Below are positions 49,834 to 59,467 of a stretch of 64,000 bases of DNA, piece after piece. Origin of the DNA: Voacanga thouarsii (lineage: Eukaryota > Streptophyta > Magnoliopsida > Gentianales > Apocynaceae); assembly GCA_026120185.1 (NCBI GenBank), contig JANUWF010002061.1:868001-932000 (forward strand), given 5' to 3'. The translations under genes and the position numbers were made by a program. The notes beneath the pieces are model-generated. The model did not search any database, was not told the origin of the DNA, and saw nothing but the letters and a program-made list of their open reading frames with translations. Each line of letters opens with the position of its first letter. Positions within the stretch are counted from its first letter, which is position 1.

Positions 49834-52800
49834 CTATTCACTAGAATCATTCTCCGATACGTACTCATCATCATCTACCGAGGTATCGCTATTCGTTTCC
49901 CATTCATCTTCTTCCTCTTCATTTATAGGAGAATGTTCCCTTGTCGTTATAGCCTCATCATGAACATCCAACATTTCACTCATACCATTCTCATGCGTCG
50001 TAATACCAAGATCAACAAATAACGATATGCCGACTTCGTCGCAGCATCTACTTCTTCCCGATAAGCTCATCAACCACGGGTGCATCTATTATATGTCGAG
50101 CTTTGGTTTTGCAAACCGCCAACCAATCAGATCTTGGCCTCTTACTCCCCGGATATGATGCATAATACACTTGGATAGCTTGTTGAGCTAGAACAAATGG
50201 ATCATAGTTAGCATAGCTCCTTTTGTGGTTAATTTCTACAAGATTATACTCGCGGATGTACCCCGGTACCACGATTCAATGTTTGATCAAACCAAGTGAC
50301 ATTTAAAAAGAACAATGCTTTGTCGTGGATTACCAGGAAATTGCACTTCAATAATCTCATTTAACACTCCATAGTAATCAGGTCCCGATGCGTCATTTCC
50401 AATCCCTTTCACGCAAACACCACTATTAACTCGTTTTCTTTCCCTCCGCATAATCATTAGTGTGAAATCGGAAACCATTAATTATGTACCCACTATATGA
50501 TTTCACTAGCCTTGACTGAACCCCAAGCAAAGTTCCTCAAGCATTCATTTGTAACCATATTTTCTCGAATCTTGTACCTAAAAAACATTAGACAAGTTAA
50601 CCTCGTAATTATGAAAGTTATAGCATTACGAAACTCCATTGAATCCCCAATGGAGTTCCAAATGCAAGTTATTAACTTATGAGACTTACATATCCACTAA
50701 ACCATTCTCGCAAATTCAAGGCCGATTCTTCTATTGATTTCTATCTCTCGATATAGTCTGAGCCGTACTTCGTAAGTGTGCCGTGAATGCCCCGTAATGC
50801 ATTAGAATTAGATTGAATGAGTCAAAATCATTATGAGGTATCGTTTATCGTATAAAATGTATGAAGTAGTAGCTCGTACTCAATGTATGGCTGCACTTCA
50901 CCACAATTAAGCAACATATAAATTCTTGCTGCAACGAATTCTTCAGAAGTAAGGAACCGAGTTCGAATTCGTCCTATCACCCGTCCTTGAACATTGCAGA
51001 TTGACAGCCCAGTGTTCTTGCACCCTCTCTAATCGTTCTCCCTCTTCATTACGCGCCGAATTGTACGTTTTGTTTGTACATGTGGCTCAAAATAATAAGA
51101 GAATAAAGTGGATGCTTCCTCAACTAGATAAGCATTGCAGATTGACCCTTCAACTCTAGCCTTATTTTTCACCTTGATTTTCAATTGATGCAAATACCTG
51201 TCATTTAAAAAAAAATCGACTTCAACCACACACGCTTGGATCGTACCTGCTATGAAAAGAATTAGATTGAATGATTCGATTACCGTTCAAACGGGTACAT
51301 CCACCTATATTGAACAAGGCCACAAACTCTTGCTTCGTAAGGCAAATGAATTAATAGGTGTTCCATTACATCAAAGAATGCAGTGGAAATATCTTCTCCA
51401 ACTTACATAACAATAAAGGAATGTCGGACTCCAATTTGGCCATATGAGCTACATTCAACTTAGGAGAGCATAGATCACGATAAAAAAGACTCAACTCCGT
51501 CAAAACACCCCATACATTAGAAGGAAGAAATTCCTTCAATGCAATTGGAAGTAGTCTCTCCATGAATACGTGATAGCTCATGTGATTTCATACCGGATAA
51601 CTTCAACTCATTCAAATCAAGACATCTTCCAATGTTTGAAGCGTATCCATCCTGGGAGTTGCAATCCCCTCAACCATTCAAGCAAAAGTTTCTTTTGTTC
51701 TCGATGTCAACGAGTAAACAGACTTTAGGTATAGCCACTTTTCCTCCTCCCACATTCAAGGCATGTAGCTCCGGCCTATGGCAATAAATTTCTAAGTCAC
51801 GTCTAGCCTTTAAATTGTCTTTTGATTTACCCTTTACCTCAAGAACCGTATTCATGACATTGTCAAATACATTCTTCTCATTGTGCATTACATCAATATT
51901 ATGTCGGACCAAATTAGTACGCCAATACGGCAAATCCCAAAAAATACTCCTTTTTGCCCAATTATGAGATATTCCCCTGCCATTACTCCTTCCAATTTCT
52001 TTGCATGTTTCTGTAATTTTTTCATAATTAGACAAACTATCCCGCATTTCTTCACCAGCAGGATATTGCACAGGCCGTGATGTCTCGTAACCTCTATCAT
52101 TCCTAAAAGATCTCGTATCCCTCCCGTAAGGATGATCCGATGGTAAGAAACGACGATGACAAGCCAAACCATGATTGTTTCCCACCATTTTGTAGATGAA
52201 AAGACTTTGTATTGCCCATACAATATGGACAAGCCGCCTCCCAAGCAGTGCTCCATCCACTCAACATACCATATGCAGGAAAATCATTAATAGTCCACAA
52301 AAGTGCCGCCCGTAGTTGGAAGTTTTGTTTCTTCGATATGTCATAAGTGGTGACACCTTCAAACCACAATTTGGTTAATTCGTCTATCAAGGGTTGTAAA
52401 TAAACATCCACCTGGTGCTTTGGATTCTTGGGACCCGGGATAATGATTGTTAAAAACATGACTGGATCCTTCATACACCATCCACGGGGGAGATTATACG
52501 GTGTGAGAATGACCGGCCAGGATGAATATTGCTTACCCGACATCCCAAATGGTGAGAATCCATCTGTACATAAACCAAGTTTGACATTCCGTACTTCTTT
52601 TGCAAACTCAGGATACATTCGATCAAAGTGTTGCCATGCTTCAGTATCACGAGGGTGACTCATGGTGCCTTTCTCCGATCTGCTCTCTCCATGCCATCTC
52701 ATGTGTTCACCGTTGTTTTGGAAGTATACAATCTTTGTAGCCTCGGTGTTATCGGGAAGTAATACATCTTCTTGAATGAAATTTCCCTTCTACTTGTGTT

Positions 52801-53555
52801 CTTCCCAACCTTTTTCTGTGCATATCGAGGATGGCCACAAAATTTACACTCTCTACGATTCATGTCATCTTTCCAAGTAAAGCATGCATCCATTATTGCA
52901 TACATCTATTTTTTGTACCGGCAAACCCAACCCAGCCACTAATTTTTTCATCTGATAGAAATCATCATGAATCGTATTACTGCTAGGCACAACCTCTTTC
53001 ATCAATTGCACAACATCGTTAAAGGCTTTACGCGAGAGGTTATTTTCAGACTTAATGTTTAATAACCTTGAAGCCAGTGAAAGTTGCGAATGTTGTGTGC
53101 ATCCATCCCATATAGGAGTCTCTGCCGCCTTTAACATATCGTAAAACCTTTGTGCCTCCACATTAGGTGGCTCTTCAAAATGGTCTGCTGATGGAGCTTC
53201 AGGGGGAACGTCAGGTCCTGTTACGTCTAAGACCATTTCGCGAGATAAATTTTCTTGATGTGAATCAAATTCTGGGATTGAGGTAGACACACTTGAGGGA
53301 CACTCGAATGGCTCACCATGACATGTCCACCGGTAATACCTAGGCACAAATCCAGACTTCCACAGGTGGAGCTTAACTTGTGGCCGGATCCGTAAACTTT
53401 TTATTCTTACATTTTGCACACGGGCATCTAATTACGCTTGACATTGCATTTGATAAGGCAAATGTCAAAAAAGCCTTAACCCCTTCCTCAAATTCAATAG
53501 TGATCCCTTTTACACCTGAAGCGTGCCTTCTATACATCCAACTACGATCCTCCAT
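49834..53555 (-). pseudogene. TNP2-type CACTA transposase, broken by several frameshifts
   Basis: It starts at ATG 53555 with the transposase-associated domain (DRSWMYRRHASG, then CPCAKCKN). A frame change near 53390 leads to VKLHLWKSGFVPRYYRWTCH. A one-base slip near 52890 leads to WKDDMNRRECKFCGHPRY and YYFPITPRLQRLYTSKTT. Another near 52700 leads to the TNP2 core (Transposase_21): HMRWHGES, LGLCTDGFSPFGM, RAALLWTINDFPAYGMLSGW, ACPYCMGNTKSF. A further slip near 52160 leads to CHRRFLPSDHP. The DUF4218-like part is at 51366-51581 (CHVF/YHVFMERLLPIAL), ARVEGSICNAYLVEEAS at 51029-51229, a DUF4216-like part at 50287-50478 (NSGVCVKG, YYGVLNEIIEVQFPG), and an acidic tail at 49834-50085. The domain order is that of a complete plant TNP2 protein, but it cannot be translated as one. 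The family cuts at the CACTA ends. Confidence 0.9.
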
Positions 53556-53603
53556 GACGTCTAAATGAGAGAAAAGAACAATCAACTCAATAATTAAAAT
53601 CAC

Positions 53604-54110
53604 CCCTTAAACAAAAGGAAGAGAAGTATAATTACATTTTCCTTTCTATTATCTAACAAGAAGAGGTCCAAAACATAGAATTTACAATTGCTATCTTTGG
53701 ATACAGTTACACCTTCAATATCTACGTTTTAACCAAGTTCTACATTTAATTGAGGTGAAAAGTACAATTATTTGAAGAGTGAAAATAAATGTGGAAATAA
53801 ATGAGAAAATTGAGGAATTTGATTAAGATTAAATAATATTAAAGCTAATTATATTCTTATTTTACACATTCCAATGGTTAAATAATAACATTTTATTTAT
53901 TTTCATTCCAATGTTTATATTTGTTTAAACTCTCTCTATAACGTATATTATTCCTGCTATTATTAACATCCACCTATATATGAAATTATTATTATTATTA
54001 CTCATTTCATTAGTCCTATTCTTATTCTTATTAGCAATATTATTTTTAATAATAATGCTATTATGGGATATATACTCATGCTCAATCGAATAATACACTC
54101 CAAGATAAGG
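53604..54110. other. Leader region of the TNP2-type gene
   Basis: AT-rich, with no frame of its own. It lies between the TNP2 start and the duplicated module and may be 5' leader or intron. Confidence 0.4.
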
Positions 54111-54343
54111 GTAGTTATTCTATTCCACAGTAAGTAGCGGCAGATTTTGAAAAAAATTTTGACAGAGTCTCCCCTGTAATTGGACATTTTCCAGGCACAG
54201 GGCCACCTCAAAATTATACAATCAAAATGCAATTGCAAACAACAAAGACAGATCATTCATTTATACAAAAAAAAAATAAAATAAAAGGATAACTAGGGGT
54301 AATCACCCATTACCCAGGAGGAGTAATCACCCATTACTCACGG
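54111..54343. repeat. Duplicated module, first of two tandem copies before the TNP2-type gene
   Basis: Starts GTAGTTATTCTATTCCACAG. Almost identical to 54344-54555 and clearly related to 49203-49420. The tandem pair differs mainly by about 20 bp of the CACCCATTAC-type tract and a few bases, so the local duplication is much younger than the split from the third copy. Confidence 0.9.
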
Positions 54344-54555
54344 GTAGTTATTCTACTCCACAGTAAATAGCGGCAGATTTTGAAAAAAAATTGACAGAGT
54401 CTCCCCTGTAATTGGACATTTTCCAGGCACAGGGCCACCTCAAAATTATACAATCAAAATGCAATTGCAAACAACAAAGACAGATCATTCATTTATACAA
54501 AAAATAAAATAAAATAAAAGGATAACTAGGGGTAATCACCCATTACTCACGGGGA
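54344..54555. repeat. Duplicated module, second tandem copy
   Basis: Starts GTAGTTATTCTACTCCACAG, 233 bp after the previous copy, and ends at CACCCATTACTCACGGGG. It lies about 0.8-1.0 kb before the TNP2 ATG on the minus strand. Confidence 0.9.
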
Positions 54556-55254
54556 ATCCAACATTTGAATTCAACAAAAAGGCAATTTATATGAACAACA
54601 CGCACCTCCTACATCTTCATAATCTAAGGAAACGGATTTCTCACATAAAAGAGCCTTCAAAGCATTCTACTAGAGTTAAATCTTCCACTAGAGACACTAA
54701 TATATTATTATAATCAAGTAATAAGATTACTAAACTAATCGAGATATCAACCTTCCTATTATGGCATCATAACCAATCAAATTAATTTATAAGGGTTTAT
54801 ATAGCTAAAACATAGTTCCCATATAATTTGATCAAAGTAGTAATTTTTTTATAACAGGGTAAAAAAGAGTGCACTTTGTACAAAGTATATCACATATAAG
54901 TATAGATCAAAACACATTGAATGTTTAAAAAGGACAACAATTCCAACTAACAATTCAGCAATTTCAGTTCACAATTCCAAATTTAAATCAATAATCTCAC
55001 ATCAAACCACCATCATGTCACTCCCAATCTCCTCAAACTCAACCCCAACATCAATACAACTTTTATACATCAATTCAAACTCTGCTCATTCACAAATAAT
55101 CACCCAAATTTCAAAGCTTCGGGGAAATGCAAATCTGCCCAACACGGACTTAGTTTATAAGATAATGAAGTAGCTCAAGAGATAAATTCTAACTACTTAC
55201 CCAAATGAATCGGCTTCAAGAACAAAGACACAGTGAGTAGCACAGAATGGCAAG
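54556..55254. other. Non-coding CACTA interior
   Basis: AT-rich DNA without recognisable features between the tandem module and the GC-rich island. Possibly intron or 5' untranslated. Confidence 0.4.
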
Positions 55255-55585
55255 TGGAGGCGCTCACCGAGGGGGCGGGTCGAAGGGGGCAGCGAGAGCG
55301 AGGGGGCCGAGGGGGATCTGCAGAAAGGGGCGCGGGGCGCGGGTGGGAGGGCACGGGGAGGGGGCTGCGGGGGTGGGAGCACCGGGAAGTGGGGCGCAGG
55401 ATGGGGGGGAGTTGAGGGAGGGGGCGCGGGAGGGGGGCGCGGGATGAGGGAGGGGGGCGCGGGATGGGGGGGGAGTAGAGGGAGGTCGCCGGCGGGGAGA
55501 GGGGGAGAGATGGCGGCGGCGCAAGGGGAAGGGGAGGAAGAAGGATGTGGGAAGAAAGAGGGGGGAAAAAAAAGGAGGGAGTGAA
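55255..55585. other. GC-rich island inside the CACTA element
   Basis: About 330 bp of very G-rich plus strand (GGGGGCGCGGG-type words repeated, with many CpG) in otherwise AT-rich DNA. Long frames on both strands (Pro/Arg-rich on minus) result from composition and have no start context. It lies between the 5' subterminal array and the first gene. In maize En/Spm a GC-rich downstream control region in the untranslated first exon occupies a comparable place and is a methylation target (family knowledge); the equivalence here is inference. Confidence 0.75.
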
Positions 55586-55684
55586 AAATTTTGGAAATTT
55601 TAATTTTTTTTTAAATTTCTAGCTATTTCGTTGCAATTTGTGACGAAAAAATAAAACTCTCGCTAATTTCTCATAAATTAATAC

Positions 55685-56252
55685 GAATAACATTATAAAT
55701 CGATCTATACATTATAATTTTTATTATTTTTTAGTGATTCTAATAATAATATTATTATGTAAATTATTTTTCTTTATATATTTTAATTTATACACCACTT
55801 AATCAAATAAATAGATAAAAAATTAGATATGTGTATATATATAACTATATAGTATAATATATATTAATATGTTGGAGGTGAATAACATTACAAATCGATC
55901 TCTACATTATAATTTTCACTATTTTTTTAGTAATCTAAACAATAATAACAGTATTTGAATTGTTTTTCTTTACATATTTTATTTTATACACCACTTAACA
56001 AAATAGATATATTAAAAAATTGGACATATGTATATACATAGCTAAATTAGTATAATATATATTAACATGTAAGAGACGAAGAACATTACAAATTGATCTC
56101 TACATTATAAATTTCATCATTTTTTTAGTGATATCAACAATAATAACAGTATTTGAATTATTTTTCTTTATATATTTTACTTTATACACTACTTAATCAA
56201 AGTGATAGATTAAAAAATTAGACATATGTATATATATACCTACATGTTATAG
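55685..56252. repeat. Three tandem ~195 bp repeats in the CACTA element
   Basis: Copies start at 55685, 55880 and 56081 (GAATAACATTATAAATCGATC, GAATAACATTACAAATCGATC and GAACATTACAAATTGATC). They share TATACACCACTTAA and ATTAGACATATGTATATA-type words. The last is followed by an AT microsatellite at 56253-56290. Confidence 0.85.
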
Positions 56253-56292
<40 letters not shown>

Positions 56293-56564
56293 AAACTAAA
56301 CAGATACTTATATACATTATATACATATACTTATATATTAGAATAAGTATATAACATAACATAATTAACTATATACATTTACTTATGCAATACATTAGGT
56401 GTATAACATGACATAATTACATATACAAAATTATAATAAAATACACTAATTGAGACATGTTATTAAAAATATTTCAGTAAATTTGTCAAAATACACCATC
56501 ACATAAACACATAAAGAAAATTTTTTTAAAAAAAAGATTAAAACCCTATTTTGTTGTAAAACCC

Positions 56565-57912
56565 TCGCAAATTCGTCGCAATTAGTGACGGATTTGCGAC
56601 GAATTGGGGTTTTGAGATTTTCTATAAATTTTTTCATTTATTTATTTTTTAATTAAAAATATTGACCGTCGCAAAACCCTCACAAATTGCGAGGGACCAA
56701 AATCCGTCTCAAAACCCTCGCAAATTGCGAGACCTTTGCGACGGACGTTCAAAAATTTTTAAAATATTTTTTAAAAAAATAATCGATCGTCGCAAAACCC
56801 TCGCAAATTGCGAGGGTTATTTGCCGTCGCAAAATCCTCGTAAATTGTGAGGGTTTTGCGATGGACGTTCAATTTTTTTTAATTTTTTTTTAAAATAGAT
56901 AGCCGTCGCAAAACCCTCGCAATTTGCGAGGACTTTGCAATGGACGTTCAAAAATTTTAAAAATATTTTATAAAAAAACAATTTGTCGTCGCAAAACCCT
57001 CGCCCTTGCAATTTGCGAGGGTTTTGCGATGGACGTTCAAAAAATTTTTTAAAAATATTTTTTTAAAAAATAACTTGCACATCGCAAAACCCTCGCAATT
57101 TGCGAGGGTTTTGCGATGAACATTCAAAATTTTTTTTAAAAATATTTTTTTAAAATAAATAGCCATCGCAAAACCCTCGCAAATTGAGAGGGTTTTTTGC
57201 CGTCGCAAAATCCTCGCAATTTGAGAGGGTTTTGCGATGGACGTTCAAAAATTTTTTTTAAAAAATATTTTTTAAAAAATAAATTACCGTCGCAAAACCC
57301 TCGCAAATTGCGAGGGCTAACTACCATCGTAAAACCCTCGCAAATTGCGAGGACTTTGCGATGGACGTTCAAAAATTTTAAAAATATTTTTTTATAAAAT
57401 AATTTGTCGTTGCAAAACCCTCGCAAATTGCGAGGGTTATTTGCCATCGCAAAACCCTCGCAATTTGTGAGGGTTTTGCGATGGACGTTCAAAAAATTTT
57501 TTAAAAATATTTTTTTAAAAAATAACTTGCCGCCGCAAAACCCTCGCAAATTGAGAGGGTTTATTGACCGTCGCAAAATCCTCGCAAATTGCGAGGGTTT
57601 TGCGATGGACGTTCAAAAATTTTTTTAAAAATATTTTTTTAAAATAAATCGCCGTCGCAAAACCCTCGCAATTTGCGAGGGCATAAATACCGTCACAAAA
57701 TCATCGCAAATAGCGACGATTTTGCGACGAATTGCGACGGATATTTTGGCCATCGCAAAACCGTCTCAAAACCGTCGCAAATTGCGACGGTTTTGCGACG
57801 GTTTTGGTCAACTCGCGACTTGTTTGGAAATCGTCGCAAATTGGTAGCAATTAGCGACGGTATTGAAGCCGTCGCAAAAAATTCGTCGCAAATCGCGATT
57901 TTTTCTGTAGTG
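56565..57912. repeat. Right (5') subterminal palindromic array of the CACTA element
   Basis: About nine units of 80-125 bp, each with CCGTCGCAAAACCCTCGC, an inverted GCGAGGGTTTTGCGATGG and the spacer GACGTTCAAAAA followed by A/T tracts. Spacer positions are about 56743, 56864, 56943, 57033, 57119, 57241, 57363, 57482 and 57609. The last 250 bp change to GACGG/CCGTC words up to the terminal repeat. The core motif is shared with the left array, but the spacers are different. Confidence 0.9.
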
Positions 57913-58576
57913 ATAGTTTGGGTTTCTTTTAAATAATACTTTTAAAAATCACTATTACAGATCCTATTCTATGTATTCGAATATGCTCATGCTATGAAGT
58001 GGATGGACTACTCACTGGGTAAAGGAAAGTTATTCCCCATTTAGAATTCATAACACAATAACCTATACATGATGAGATTCTTATTCTCATCAATTGGTTA
58101 AGAATAAATATTTATATGTTAAGTAACTTGTGATTCATACCTTATTATGAAAAACCACCATTCACATGGATCATTTACTTAAACACGATAGGTCCTTTCC
58201 AAACAAAGATCGTGTACAAATAAAATGTAAATTTACAAATAAATTTTAAAAATAAAATTTTTAATTAATAAATTCGATAATTATATCAGATAAACTAGTT
58301 TAGAAGGCATATATTCCAACACCGCCGTCATCTCCATCCATCATCATCGATCTGTGTCACCTTATTCTGTCCTTTCCTTCTCTTTTTGTAGTCCGAGAAT
58401 CTTACTTTCAGTGGATTTTTGACCAATTTAGGAGTGTTTTGGAAAGGGCGTCAAAAAATAGGAATTAATTTTAGGGTATTCACCTGTAGGGACCTCGCGT
58501 CTGTCAAACATAAGATTTCCACAGCTGACCAAGTCAAATTGAAGCCTCCAATTCTTTTCAATTGAAGCCTTTAATT

Positions 58577-59467
58577 TAAGGGTGGCAATCGTGTCATGTT
58601 TAGGTTGGCGGGTCGTGTCAACTTGAGATAATTACACTCGACAAGCCAATCCGAACACGACCCGTTTAATAAACGTGTCGTGTCGTGTCAACCCGTTTAT
58701 TCTCGTGTCGTATTCGTGTTATAAAATGGGTTGACACGATTAGACACAAAAATTAAATAGATAATTATTAAATCCATCAATCCGAATACTTATTAGACCC
58801 ACCAATCTGTGCACCATTACACAAAAAATTTTACAAAATTAAATCAAATCATATAAAATTAAAAAAACTAATAAAACAACCCATAAAGTCATAAAAAACT
58901 AATAAAATAACAAACTATCCCACTCAATATTTAGAGATCTTAATAAATTCATAAGATTTAATCTTAAAAATCTAAACAAATGTAATTTTACAATAAAATT
59001 GAATTATTCAAAAAATTATTTTCTCTAACTAAAAGTCATTGTAATAATAATATTATTATAAACACTAAATAATAATTAATTAAGAATGATTCATTTACTA
59101 TATATTAAGTAAATAGCCGCATTAACATAATTTATTTTTCTTAAGAGGTCTCATATAATTAAACAAAATAGACACATAAACAATTCAATTAATTCATATA
59201 ATAAAATTTAATTCAATTAATTCATGTAAAAAATTAAATTATCTAATTTTTTATAGTGAAATTTGTAGGGTATTACAAAAAGTATTAAATATAAATATTA
59301 AAAAAAGTTAAACGGATTCGCGGATTAAAACGGGTTGAACCCGTTTATGACCTGTACACGTTTAAAGTTAAACGGGTCGACCTGTTTCGATTCGAACCCG
59401 CGAAACCCCAACCATAACCCGCTATAACCATATCATTTTCGTGTCGTGTTCAATATTGCCGCTCCTA
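58577..59467. mobile_element. hAT-type non-autonomous element, 891 bp
   Basis: A perfect 8 bp target duplication CTTTAATT (58569-58576 and 59468-59475) flanks terminal repeats TAAGGGTGGCAAT and inverted TAGGAGCGGCAAT (10 of 13 equal). Both arms contain CGTGTCGTGT, AACGGGT and ACCCGTTTA words around an AT-rich centre. No coding frame. This matches a widespread class of plant hAT MITEs with GTGGCAAT-type ends. Confidence 0.88.

Larger units (their letters stand above)
46282..57912 (-). mobile_element. CACTA (En/Spm-type) DNA transposon, 11.6 kb
   Basis: The right end, read inward, is CACTACAGAAAAAATCGCGA; the left end is CACAACAGGAAAAATCGCC, so the terminal inverted repeat carries a few changes on the left. 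The 3 bp duplication ATA (46279-46281 and 57913-57915) is perfect. Removing the element and one ATA gives CAGTAATAGTTT, exactly the sequence at 350-359 in the other LTR copy. Both genes are on the minus strand, so the element's 5' end is at 57912. Order from the 5' end: subterminal array, triple tandem repeat, GC-rich island, duplicated module, TNP2-type gene, third module copy, Ptta/En/Spm-type gene, subterminal array. The genes are broken. Confidence 0.95.
44834..58321 (-). repeat. Probable solo Copia LTR split by a CACTA element
   Basis: On the minus strand it starts TGTTGGAATATATGCC at 58321. It runs to 57913, skips the CACTA element, resumes at 46281 and ends around 44834, a total LTR length of about 1.86 kb. 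The right block and the part 45928-46281 match 1-762. The left end is inferred from a CCACC (44829-44833) / CCGCC (58322-58326) near duplication and is tentative. No internal retrotransposon sequence borders either side, so a solo LTR is the simplest reading. Unassigned LTR DNA accounts for 44834-46281. Confidence 0.6.

Noticed and set aside
55197..55524. Pro/Arg-rich frames of 60-86 residues on both strands
   Set aside because: They arise from the GC-rich composition, overlap in several frames and have no family resemblance.
56565..57912. Regularly spaced near-identical units that look like a CRISPR array
   Set aside because: Units are palindromic with AT-rich variable-length spacers, lie at the end of a CACTA element with terminal repeats and a target duplication, and the genome is a plant.
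1..58321. The two minus-orientation LTR copies (1-762 and 44834-58321) as the two ends of one giant retrotransposon
   Set aside because: The DNA between them holds host genes and independent elements, and the copies differ at many positions; independent insertions are simpler.
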